Source: CAZYTO01 sp964650405 (GTDB taxonomy: Bacteria > Acidobacteriota > Thermoanaerobaculia > Gp7-AA8). Taken from it: 21,334 nucleotides of DNA. The stretch lies in assembly GCA_964650405.1 (NCBI GenBank), contig CAZYTO010000067.1, positions 1 to 21,334 of the forward strand, given 5' to 3'. Below, piece after piece: positions 14,894 to 21,093 of this stretch (position 1 is the first letter of the stretch; every line of letters starts with the position of its first letter). The position numbers were made by a program, and so were the translations under genes. The notes under the pieces are model-generated. The model was not told where the DNA came from and did not search any database. It saw only the letters and a program-made list of their open reading frames with translations.

Positions 14894-15571
14894 GTGCGGC
14901 ACCGCTTCCACTCCAACCTCCCGCTCACGTCCCGCGCGCTCATCGAGCTGGCCGGCGATGAGCTTCACCATGCGCGGGTGCTGCGGCTTCGGGAAGGGGA
15001 AGCAGTGGAAGTGTTCGACGGGCGGGGGACGGCGTTTGCCGGCGCGATGGAGGGGCCGGCCGGGATTCGCCTCGGCGGCGCCCTCCCGTCGCGCGAATCG
15101 CCCCGGCCGGTCCACCTGGCAATGTCGGTGATCCAGCTCGACAAGTTCGAGCTCGTCCTGCAAAAGGCCACGGAGCTCGGGGTCGCGTCCGTCACGCCGC
15201 TCCTGACCGACCGGATGGAAGTGCGCGTCGAGCGCTTTCGCGGGAAGCGGGAGCGCTGGTTGAAGATCCTCTTCGAGGCCGTCAAGCAGAGCGGGCGGGC
15301 GGTGATCCCGGCGCTCCACGACGCCGTTGCGTTTGACGAAGCCATCGCCCGGACGGGGGAGAAGATCGTCTACGACGCCGACGAAACCGCCACGGCAACG
15401 GGGCCGCCCGGCGACGCTGCCACGCTGTATATCGGCCCGGAAGGCGGCTTTTCGCCGCGCGAGCTGGAACTGGCGCGGAGCCACGGCGCCGTCTTCGCGT
15501 CGCTCGGTCCGAGGAGGTTGCGGGCGGAGACGGCGGCGATCGTGGCCGTGGCGCGGGCCATCGATGCCTGA
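14894..15571 (+). CDS. rsmE: 16S rRNA (uracil-1498 N3)-methyltransferase
   Basis: RsmE methylates N3 of U1498 in 16S rRNA on the 30S subunit using S-adenosylmethionine. The N-terminal PUA-like domain (RHRFHSNLPL, LAGDELHHARVLRLREGEAVEVFDG, in pieces) ends near residue 60. The C-terminal SPOUT domain carries LVLQKATELGVASVTPLLTDR, KQSGRAVIPALH, and the trefoil-knot SAM motifs LYIGPEGGFSPRELE and LGPRRLRAETAAI. The start is GTG at 14894, giving 225 aa. An in-frame ATG at 14864 would add ten residues from inside the word repeat, and GTG at 14771 would add 41; I prefer the short form because RHRFHS is where the family begins. Only the choice of start is uncertain. It is followed by a promoter for gltA, so is probably not co-transcribed with it. 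Confidence 0.94.
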   Translation: MRHRFHSNLPLTSRALIELAGDELHHARVLRLREGEAVEVFDGRGTAFAGAMEGPAGIRLGGALPSRESPRPVHLAMSVIQLDKFELVLQKATELGVASVTPLLTDRMEVRVERFRGKRERWLKILFEAVKQSGRAVIPALHDAVAFDEAIARTGEKIVYDADETATATGPPGDAATLYIGPEGGFSPRELELARSHGAVFASLGPRRLRAETAAIVAVARAIDA

Positions 15572-15627
15572 TTTTCGGAAGCTGGTCCGCGCTGCGCGGC
15601 GGCCCGGGCAGCACTGAATGAGCGAGA

Positions 15628-15680
15628 TTGACGGGCGTATAAAAATGATAGATTTACCCGCCGCAGCTCACCCCGGGAGG
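15628..15680 (+). promoter_or_regulatory. gltA promoter and strong ribosome binding site
   Basis: TTGACG (15628-15633) matches the -35 consensus at five of six bases. GATTTA at 15651-15656 (17-bp spacer), or TAGATT at 15649-15654, could be the -10 box, in an AT-rich stretch that is rare in this GC-rich DNA. GGGAGG (15675-15680) lies 8 nt before the TTG start, the best Shine-Dalgarno in the window. It decides the TTG start of gltA. Confidence 0.65.
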
Positions 15681-15688
15681 TAGGTTAC

Positions 15689-16978
15689 TTGGCGGACACG
15701 CTCACCATTACAGACAACCGCACTGGCAAGTCTTACGAAGTTCCCATCACCGAAGGCACGATCAAAGCCACCGACCTTCGCCAGATCAAAGCGGCCGAAG
15801 ACGACTTCGGCCTGATGACCTACGACCCGGCTTTCATGAACACGGCCGCCTGCCGCAGCTCGATCACCTACATCGACGGCGACAAAGGCATCCTCGAATA
15901 CCGCGGCTACCCGATCGGACAGCTCGCCGAGAAGGCCTCGTACCTGGAGACGGCTTACCTCCTGCTGCACGGCGAGCTGCCGAACAAGGCCCAGCTCGAC
16001 GCCTACCAGCAGACCATCACCTACCACACCTTCATCAACGAGAACCTCAAGGGCGTCCTGGACTCGTTCCGCTACAACGCCCATCCCATGGGAATGCTGA
16101 TTGCCATGATCAGCGCCCTGGGCACGTTCTATCCCGAGGCCAAGAACATCAAGGACCAGGCCGTGCGGCAGCGCCAGATCGAGCGCCTCATCGCCAAGAT
16201 GATCACCATCGCCGCCTTCAGCTACCGGCACATGGTGGGGATGTTTTATGCCTACCCCGACAACGATCTGTCCTACGCCGGCAACTTCCTCAACATGATG
16301 TTCCGGACCACGGAGACGAAGTACAAGCCGAACGCGGCCCTGGAGCGCGCCCTGGACGTGCTCTTCATCCTCCACGCCGACCACGAGCAGAACTGCTCGA
16401 CTAGCGCCATGCGGGCCGTGGGCAGCTCGGAAGTCGATCCCTACTCCGCTGTGGCCGCCGCCGCGGCCGCCCTCTACGGCCCGCTGCACGGCGGCGCCAA
16501 CGAGCAGGTCATCCGCATGCTGACCGAGATCGGCTCGAAGGACCACATCCCGGAGTTCATCAAGAAGGTGAAGTCGGGCGAAGGCGTGCGCCTCATGGGC
16601 TTCGGCCACCGCGTCTACAAGAACTACGACCCGCGCGCCAAGATCATCAAGCAGGTGGCGTACGAAGTCTTCGACGTCACCGGCAAGAACCCGCTCCTCG
16701 ACATCGCCCTGGAGCTGGAGCGCATCGCCCTGGAAGACGACTACTTCGTCAAGCGCAAGCTCTACCCGAACGTCGACTTCTACTCCGGCCTCATCTACCA
16801 GGCCATGAAGTTCCCCATGGACATGTTCCCCGTCCTCTTCGCCATCCCCCGCGTCTCCGGCTGGCTCTCCCAGTGGCAGGAGATGCTGGACGACCCCGAC
16901 CAGAAGATCGCCCGTCCGCGACAGATCTACACGGGATCCACCCGCCGAGACTTCGTGCCGCTCGCGGCACGAAAGTAG
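15689..16978 (+). CDS. gltA: Citrate synthase
   Basis: This enzyme condenses oxaloacetate with acetyl-CoA to give citrate, the entry step of the TCA cycle, in the cytoplasm. The 429-aa product has the usual length of the hexameric, NADH-regulated type found in Gram-negatives. Landmarks: YRGYPIGQLAEKASYLE (71-87, in pieces), HADHEQNCSTSAMR (229-242), the catalytic H267 in YGPLHGGANE, the substrate-binding H307 in GFGHRVYKNYDPRA (304-317), and D363 in NVDFYSG (361-367), corresponding to H264, H305 and D362 of E. coli GltA. The C-terminal GWLSQWQEMLDDPDQKIARPRQIYTG, in pieces, binds CoA. The start is TTG at 15689, fixed by the GGGAGG 8 nt upstream. It is preceded by its own promoter and followed directly by a GGCGAGCGGG word repeat. 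Confidence 0.98.
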   Translation: MADTLTITDNRTGKSYEVPITEGTIKATDLRQIKAAEDDFGLMTYDPAFMNTAACRSSITYIDGDKGILEYRGYPIGQLAEKASYLETAYLLLHGELPNKAQLDAYQQTITYHTFINENLKGVLDSFRYNAHPMGMLIAMISALGTFYPEAKNIKDQAVRQRQIERLIAKMITIAAFSYRHMVGMFYAYPDNDLSYAGNFLNMMFRTTETKYKPNAALERALDVLFILHADHEQNCSTSAMRAVGSSEVDPYSAVAAAAAALYGPLHGGANEQVIRMLTEIGSKDHIPEFIKKVKSGEGVRLMGFGHRVYKNYDPRAKIIKQVAYEVFDVTGKNPLLDIALELERIALEDDYFVKRKLYPNVDFYSGLIYQAMKFPMDMFPVLFAIPRVSGWLSQWQEMLDDPDQKIARPRQIYTGSTRRDFVPLAARK

Positions 16979-17047
16979 CGGCGAGCGGGTAAGGGCGAGC
17001 GGCGAGCGGGAACCCTTCATCCTTCGCCCTTCGCCCTTCGCCCTTCA
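16979..17047 (+). repeat. GGGCGAGCGG words followed by CTTCGCCCTT words
   Basis: The tract begins 0-1 nt after the gltA TAG. It holds GGGCGAGCGGCGAGCGGGA (16993-17011), identical to 2636-2654, then CCCTTCATCCTTCGCCCTT and more CGCCCTT copies to 17047. AAGGGCGA at 16991-16998 pairs with TCGCCCTT, so the two halves can fold back on each other. It could act as a terminator or as a 3' stem protecting mRNA. Confidence 0.8.
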
Positions 17048-17113
17048 ACTCCGGGAATGCCCTCACCCGCTGTGCCGTTGAACCCGTTGCCGGTACCCGG
17101 AAAGGTTTTCGTC

Positions 17114-18052
17114 GTGAAAGCTTCCAGGTACATCATCGTTTCCCTTCTCCTGGCCCTTCTGGCGCTGCCCCTTGCGGCGCAGATCAAAGATACCTACGTC
17201 ATCCCCGCGGCCGGCAACACGCCCGGGGCGAACGGCACGACGTGGGCGACGCGGCTGAGCATCTTCAATCCGCAGACCTATTCGCTCCGCATCAGCATGA
17301 CCCTCCTCCCGACGCTCGGCGGGCAGGGAATCGAGAAGCGGGTCGACATCCCCGCCAACGCCATGGCGTACTACGACAACGTCTTCCACGACGTGTACGG
17401 CGTCAGCGGGACCGGCGCGATGCTCGTAGCCACCTTCCCCGAGGACAATCCGGGCGTGCCGAACAACGTCATCGACCGGGCCTTCCTCGTGGAGAGCGAC
17501 ACGTACAACAACGCCAGCAGCGGCACGTTCGGCCAGACCATCCCCGGCGTCTTTACCGGTCTGCAGGACTTCGCCACGGACGGAATCTCGGCCATTGCCC
17601 ACGGCGTGATCAACAACGTCGGCGGCTGGCGCACGAACATCGGCGCCGTGAACCTCGGCCGCTCGAGCGTGATCATGCGCGTGTCCGTCTACGACTTCGA
17701 CGGCCACACCCTCCTGAACAAGGCGCCCTTCACCATCCCGCCCCTGGCCCACCTGCAGGACCGCCTGCCCGTAACGGTCGACCGCGGCTCGGTGGAGTTC
17801 TTCCTCGACGACCCGACCAAGCAGGCCGTGATCTTCCCCTACGCCTCGGTCATCGATCCCGGCTCGGGCGATCCCGAGTACCACTCGCCCGTCCTCCTGG
17901 CCAGCCCCTCGGTGCTTGCCAACGCGACCGCGTCGCAGAAGACGGCCCTCCTGGCCTCGCCCCTCGGCCGCCAGATCGATACGGCCTACGCACGCACCGT
18001 GCGCGACCAGGCCGCGCGCACAGGAGAGGTCGGCAACCGGAAGTCGGAGTAA
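17114..18052 (+). CDS. Secreted beta-rich protein, second member of the family at 1840
   Basis: The 312-aa protein has a signal peptide (KASRYIIVSLLLALLALPLAAQ; cleavage after LAA or AAQ). The mature N-terminus KDTYVIPAAGNTPGANGTTWATRLSIFNPQ, in pieces, carries GTTWATRLSIFN, comparable to GTQWTTNLWISN of the protein at 1840. The rest is beta-rich with repeated Asn, Gly and Thr, and no enzymatic motif. No Cys is found in the mature part. The GTG start at 17114 is preferred because GGAAAGG lies about 8 nt upstream and the signal peptide starts there; the in-frame ATG at 17057 adds 19 residues that look like leader DNA. It lies downstream of gltA but behind a word repeat, so likely has its own transcript. 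Possible role: a surface or matrix structural protein (inference). Confidence 0.82.
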   Translation: MKASRYIIVSLLLALLALPLAAQIKDTYVIPAAGNTPGANGTTWATRLSIFNPQTYSLRISMTLLPTLGGQGIEKRVDIPANAMAYYDNVFHDVYGVSGTGAMLVATFPEDNPGVPNNVIDRAFLVESDTYNNASSGTFGQTIPGVFTGLQDFATDGISAIAHGVINNVGGWRTNIGAVNLGRSSVIMRVSVYDFDGHTLLNKAPFTIPPLAHLQDRLPVTVDRGSVEFFLDDPTKQAVIFPYASVIDPGSGDPEYHSPVLLASPSVLANATASQKTALLASPLGRQIDTAYARTVRDQAARTGEVGNRKSE

Positions 18053-18118
18053 GGTACGCGACCCGTCGCGCCGAATCCCGTGGGTGGGGCAGCCTCGAAG
18101 TTGCCGGCGGCCCCTGCC

Positions 18119-18166
18119 TTGACACCGCACAACTCTTCACGGATAGTTCACAACATGGTGAACCAT
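18119..18166 (+). promoter_or_regulatory. arsR promoter with operator overlapping the -10 box and start codon
   Basis: TTGACA (18119-18124) is a perfect -35 box. A 17-bp spacer leads to GATAGT (18142-18147), a 4/6 -10 box. Expected transcription start is at about 18154, one base before the ATG at 18155, so the mRNA would be leaderless. Inside lies the operator GTTCAC (18146-18151), six bases, GTGAAC (18158-18163), flanked by ATA and CAT. The right half encodes residues 2-4 of ArsR. Binding would block the polymerase. The same GTTCAC-N6-GTGAAC layout occurs at 19942-19959. Confidence 0.78.
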
Positions 18167-18511
18167 CAAAGCAGCCGTCTGGATCGGGTCTTCCTGGCCC
18201 TGGGCGACCCGACCCGCCGCGCCATCCTGACCCGTCTGGCGCGGGATACCGCGGTTTCCACCAGCGCGCTCGCTGAACCCTTCGAAATCAGACTGCCGGC
18301 CGTAATGAAGCACCTGGACGTGTTGGAGGATGTGGGCCTGATCCGCCGTACCAAGCAAGGACGTACGGTGACCGTGGAGCTCTCTCCCCGGCCTTTGAAG
18401 GCCGCTATGGACTGGCTGCAACGCTACGAACACTTCTGGTCGGCCAACCTGGATCGCCTGGTCCGCTATGCGGAGCGGAAGGAGCGTGAAGCCAAGGAGC
18501 GCGGTGAATGA
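18155..18511 (+). CDS. ArsR/SmtB-type transcriptional regulator (AHSA1-linked)
   Basis: The 118-aa protein is a winged-helix repressor: LDRVFLALGDPTRRAIL (9-25) is the signature helix, SALAEPFEIRLPAVMKHLDVLEDVGLI (37-63, in pieces) is the recognition HTH, and RRTKQGRTVTVEL (64-76) the wing. It has no Cys, so it lacks the metal-thiolate site of classical ArsR/SmtB; this type is usually paired with an AHSA1 gene and senses something else. The start ATG at 18155 is inside the palindromic operator, with no leader. The stop overlaps the next gene's start in ATGA (18508-18511), giving tight translational coupling. It likely represses its own operon and, because the same operator occurs at 19935-19966, the convergent secreted-protein gene too. 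Confidence 0.93.
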   Translation: MVNHQSSRLDRVFLALGDPTRRAILTRLARDTAVSTSALAEPFEIRLPAVMKHLDVLEDVGLIRRTKQGRTVTVELSPRPLKAAMDWLQRYEHFWSANLDRLVRYAERKEREAKERGE

Positions 18512-18966
18512 GCGAGATCAGGCTCGTCCGCCGCATCAGGGCGCGCCCCTCGATCGTGTTCGAAGCCCTGACGACCACGGAAGGCATGACGTCCTGGTGG
18601 GGGCCGGATGAGTATCCGGTGCTGTCCGCCACCGCGGACGTCAGGGTGGGTGGCAGGTTCTGCGTTCGCTTCCGAGCAGCCGCCGGCCCGGAGCACGAAT
18701 GCACAGGCGAGTTCCTGGAGATCGAGGCGCCGCGCCGCATCGTGATGAGTTGGCAGTGGGTGTTCGGCGGAGACCCGGGCGAACGTGAGCGGGTGTCGCG
18801 CCTGGAACTGCACTTGCGGCCCATCGAAACGGGCACTGAACTGACTCTGATTCACGCTGAGCTGCGCGATGAAGGCACGGCGCGCAGTCATGAGAAGGGC
18901 TGGGAAAGCGCCCTGGACAAGCTCATGCGCCGGCTCGCGCCGCTCGCCGATCAGGTTGCCCGCTGA
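18508..18966 (+). CDS. SRPBCC/AHSA1-domain protein
   Basis: This 152-aa protein belongs to the Aha1/START-like (SRPBCC) superfamily, small helix-grip folds with a deep pocket for hydrophobic ligands. It begins MSEIRLVRRIRARPSIVFEALTTTEGMTSWWGPD (in pieces, 1-34), with the family's WWGP motif, then VRVGGRFCVRF (46-56) and the E-F-L-E-I strand, and ends in a long helix (KGWESALDKLMRRLAPLADQ). These domains often sit next to an ArsR gene and may bind the ligand sensed by the regulator or act in stress handling; their chemistry is unknown. Its ATG overlaps the arsR stop, so the two are co-translated. A 57-bp gap to the stop of the convergent gene follows (19024). Confidence 0.93.
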   Translation: MSEIRLVRRIRARPSIVFEALTTTEGMTSWWGPDEYPVLSATADVRVGGRFCVRFRAAAGPEHECTGEFLEIEAPRRIVMSWQWVFGGDPGERERVSRLELHLRPIETGTELTLIHAELRDEGTARSHEKGWESALDKLMRRLAPLADQVAR

Positions 18967-19023
18967 TCGGCTCATGCGGCTACGGCCGGCGCACTTGCCG
19001 CGCCATGCTCCGTGCAGATCGAT

Positions 19024-19821
19024 TCAGCCGTGGTGATGTTCTCCTTGTTTTCCGGACTTGGGCACATAGGGACCCAGGGTCCCATCGGACCATTTGGGCA
19101 CCACCAGGAAGTAGGTGGTGACGGGCACCACTGTGCTGGTGGCCGAGTAGAGCGGTGCCCCGGGCACGTTCGCGCCCCAGGGGGATCCGTCGGTGGCGGG
19201 CACGAAGAACATGACGTGAGGATACCAGTGCACCGGCGAGGGGGGCGCGGGATCGCTGATCAACTGGTCCTTTGACAGCATGTACGCTATCGACCCCGGA
19301 GCGGCCTCGATCTCGTGGGCCTGGACTTTGGCCTTGGTACGGGCCGACATCTCATCCTTGGAGACTCCCGCCAGTACCCATTCCGTGCGCTTGAGATAGT
19401 CCGACAGCAATGAAGAACCGGCCGCAGCCGCGTTCCAGCACTGGGGCGTGCGGAGCTTGGGGTTCCAGAATTGCTGCTGGTCGAAGTCTCTCATCCAGGA
19501 CCGCCCCACAAAGCACACGAAGCCGTTGCTGCCCTGCACGGCCGTCTCATAGCCGGTCTTGCCCAGCGTCAGGACTGTGGCCTTCTCGGCGATTGGCCCG
19601 GGGGCCGCACTCCGTGCCGCGGCGATCTCAGCGGCTTGATCCGGGTATTGATATTGCGCGATGGGCGCCATGTTTGGGTAGGTGGGCGCGACATCCGCCG
19701 CCAGTGCCGGAAGCGACCCGGCGAGCGGCAGGCACAGAAAGCCCAGCAAGCTCACCGATCGCGCGGCTGCCAGCCAAAAGGGCCGGTTCGTTCCAAGTCC
19801 GAGTTGCAGCGATTTCGTCAT
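19024..19821 (-). CDS. Secreted protein of unknown function, likely ArsR-controlled
   Basis: The 265-aa product starts at ATG 19819-19821, where AGGAGA lies 7 nt upstream; an ATG 15 bases earlier is part of the same leader. Residues 1-42 form a signal peptide with a long n-region and ALA cleavage (SLPALAADVA). The mature part contains TVLTLGKTGYETAVQGSNGFVCFVGRSWMRDF (in pieces, about 80-110), then RTPQCWNAAAA, KRTEWVLAGVSKDEMSARTKAKVQ, and VHWYPHVMFFVPAT. It has two Cys in the mature part, C99- and C125-like positions, possibly a disulfide. The C-terminus is Gly/His-rich (GEHHHG), which could bind metal. I know of no assigned function. Its upstream region carries the 32-bp palindrome (19935-19966), identical in core to the ArsR operator, so it belongs to that regulon. 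Confidence 0.85.
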   Translation of the reverse strand: MTKSLQLGLGTNRPFWLAAARSVSLLGFLCLPLAGSLPALAADVAPTYPNMAPIAQYQYPDQAAEIAAARSAAPGPIAEKATVLTLGKTGYETAVQGSNGFVCFVGRSWMRDFDQQQFWNPKLRTPQCWNAAAAGSSLLSDYLKRTEWVLAGVSKDEMSARTKAKVQAHEIEAAPGSIAYMLSKDQLISDPAPPSPVHWYPHVMFFVPATDGSPWGANVPGAPLYSATSTVVPVTTYFLVVPKWSDGTLGPYVPKSGKQGEHHHG

Positions 19822-19910
19822 AGTCTCTCTCCTCATCGCAACGATGTGACTCTCCCGCTGACCGTCTGCCGCTCACGCACGCGACGAACCCGCATCAGCG
19901 TTCCACGACC

Positions 19911-19966
19911 TCTTGCAGGTATAGAGTGTGCTTCTCTAATAGTTCACCATGTGGTGAACTATTAGA
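19911..19966 (-). promoter_or_regulatory. 32-bp palindromic operator upstream of the secreted-protein gene
   Basis: TCTAATAGTTCACCA (19935-19949) and TGGTGAACTATTAGA (19952-19966) are perfect 15-nt inverted arms around TG. The core GTTCAC (19942-19947), six bases, GTGAAC (19954-19959) equals that in front of arsR (18146-18163). On the minus strand TATACC (about 19918-19913) may be the -10 box, with a weak -35 (TGAACT) inside the operator's proximal arm, so binding would block transcription. The leader to the ATG at 19821 is about 90 nt. Confidence 0.8.
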
Positions 19967-20106
19967 ACTTCCGCGGGAGAGCTTGTCAAGGGCCACTCAT
20001 CCTTCCAGCCTTACCCGCGACGCGTTCTACACACTCTCATCGTGTCCGAGCAGCGTCCGCGCGAAGACACGCGCCGCCGAGCCCGCTCGCCGCCCCACGC
20101 TCGCCC
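19967..20106. other. Gene-free stretch between the cassette and purC
   Basis: The whole gap between the secreted-protein start (19821) and the purC start (20144) is 322 bp. Apart from the operator (19935-19966) and the purC promoter (20107-20135), I see no ORF with coding character, no tRNA and no direct repeats marking an insertion edge. Confidence 0.6.
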
Positions 20107-20135
20107 CTCACAGGCACGCACCGTTCAAATACAAT
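20107..20135 (+). promoter_or_regulatory. Putative purC promoter with a very short leader
   Basis: TACAAT (20130-20135) is a 5/6 match to the -10 box. CTCACA (20107-20112), a 4/6 match to the -35 box, lies 17 bp upstream. A start at about 20142 would give a 1-3 nt leader before the ATG at 20144, and no Shine-Dalgarno is visible, which fits leaderless translation. Confidence 0.5.
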
Positions 20136-20143
20136 CCGCCCCC

Positions 20144-21028
20144 ATGAATCCGGCCGTGCTGCAAACCTCGCTTCCGCTTCCACTGGCCCGGCGTGGAAAG
20201 GTTCGTGACGTCTACGAGCTCGACGACGCCCTGCTCTTCGTGGCCACCGACCGCATCTCCGCCTTCGACGTCGTCCTCTCTCCGGGCATCCCGGACAAGG
20301 GCAGGATCCTCAACCAGATCTCGATTTTCTGGTTCCGCCACTTCGCCGATATCGACAATCACCTGGTGGAGACCGACTTCGACCGCTTCCCGTCCGAGGT
20401 GCGGGCGCATCCGGAGTTGCGGGGACGGAGCGTCATCGTGCGCAACTGCCGGGTCGTGCCGGTTGAGTGTGTGGCCCGCGGCTATCTCGTCGGCTCAGGG
20501 CTGAAGGAGTACCAGCAGAGCGGCACGGTGTGCGGCATCAAGCTCGAGGAAGGGCTCACCACCGCCAGCCGCCTGATGCGGCCGATCTTCACGCCGGCCA
20601 CGAAAGAGGAGAGCGGCCACGACATCAACATCTCCATCGAGCGCATGAGCGAGATCGTCGGCAAACCACTGGCGCACGAGCTGCGCGACCTGACGCTGAT
20701 GCTCTATACCCAGGCCGCGGCCTATGCCCTCACCCGAGGCATCATCATCGCCGATACGAAATTCGAGTTCGGCCTGGCTGAGGGCAAGATCATCTGGCTC
20801 GACGAGGCGCTCACCCCCGACTCCTCGCGCTTCTGGCCGGCCGACCAGTACACGACCGGGAAAAACCCGCCGTCCTACGACAAGCAGTTCGTCCGCGACT
20901 GGCTCGAGACCACAGGCTGGGACAAGGAGTCGGCGCCTCCCGAGCTGCCGGAGTACGTGGTGCTGAAGACGCGCGAGAAGTACATCGAGGCCTACCGCGC
21001 ACTGACCGGAGGCGAGCCGGAACTGTAG
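20144..21028 (+). CDS. purC: SAICAR synthetase (phosphoribosylaminoimidazole-succinocarboxamide synthase)
   Basis: PurC joins CAIR and aspartate using ATP to form SAICAR, the eighth step of purine synthesis, in the cytoplasm. The 294-aa product is close to the yeast/plant-type length (about 300), longer than the 237-aa E. coli form. Motifs: ARRGKVRDVYEL (15-26), with the ATP-binding GKVRDVY; DRISAFDVVL (36-45); ECVARGYLVGSGLKEY (residues about 107-122); and LDEALTPDSSRFW (226-238 region), where D-S-S-R-F-W binds substrate. The start is ATG at 20144, fixed by the promoter 9 nt upstream and the family alignment; the longer frame to 20042 contains only low-complexity leader. It stands alone, with no other pur genes in view. 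Its TAG stop is followed directly by a GGGTAAC word repeat. Confidence 0.97.
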   Translation: MNPAVLQTSLPLPLARRGKVRDVYELDDALLFVATDRISAFDVVLSPGIPDKGRILNQISIFWFRHFADIDNHLVETDFDRFPSEVRAHPELRGRSVIVRNCRVVPVECVARGYLVGSGLKEYQQSGTVCGIKLEEGLTTASRLMRPIFTPATKEESGHDINISIERMSEIVGKPLAHELRDLTLMLYTQAAAYALTRGIIIADTKFEFGLAEGKIIWLDEALTPDSSRFWPADQYTTGKNPPSYDKQFVRDWLETTGWDKESAPPELPEYVVLKTREKYIEAYRALTGGEPEL

Positions 21029-21093
21029 GAACGGGGTAACGGGTAACGGGTAACAGGTAACGGGTGGTAACCGGCACCTGGGACCCGGGACCT
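21029..21093. repeat. GGGTAAC word array between purC and queF
   Basis: Just after the purC stop come GGGTAAC words (GGGGTAAC, GGGTAAC, GGGTAAC, AGGTAAC, GGGTGGTAAC), followed by CGGCACCTGGGACCCGGGAC. Read on the minus strand these are GTTACCC, GGCACC and GATACC-type words, the same set as 8641-8705. The tract ends at the queF stop (21094-21096). Confidence 0.8.

Noticed and set aside
15668..17020. 450-aa open frame on the minus strand
   Set aside because: Antisense to gltA, rich in Val/Leu/His/Glu as expected for a shadow frame, and without motif or ribosome binding site.
17063..18130. 355-aa minus-strand frame
   Set aside because: Antisense to the secreted protein at 17114 and without any domain pattern.
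18143..19966. Terminal inverted repeats of a mobile element
   Set aside because: The two GTTCAC-N6-GTGAAC copies are each palindromic operators placed at promoters; there is no transposase and no target-site duplication visible.
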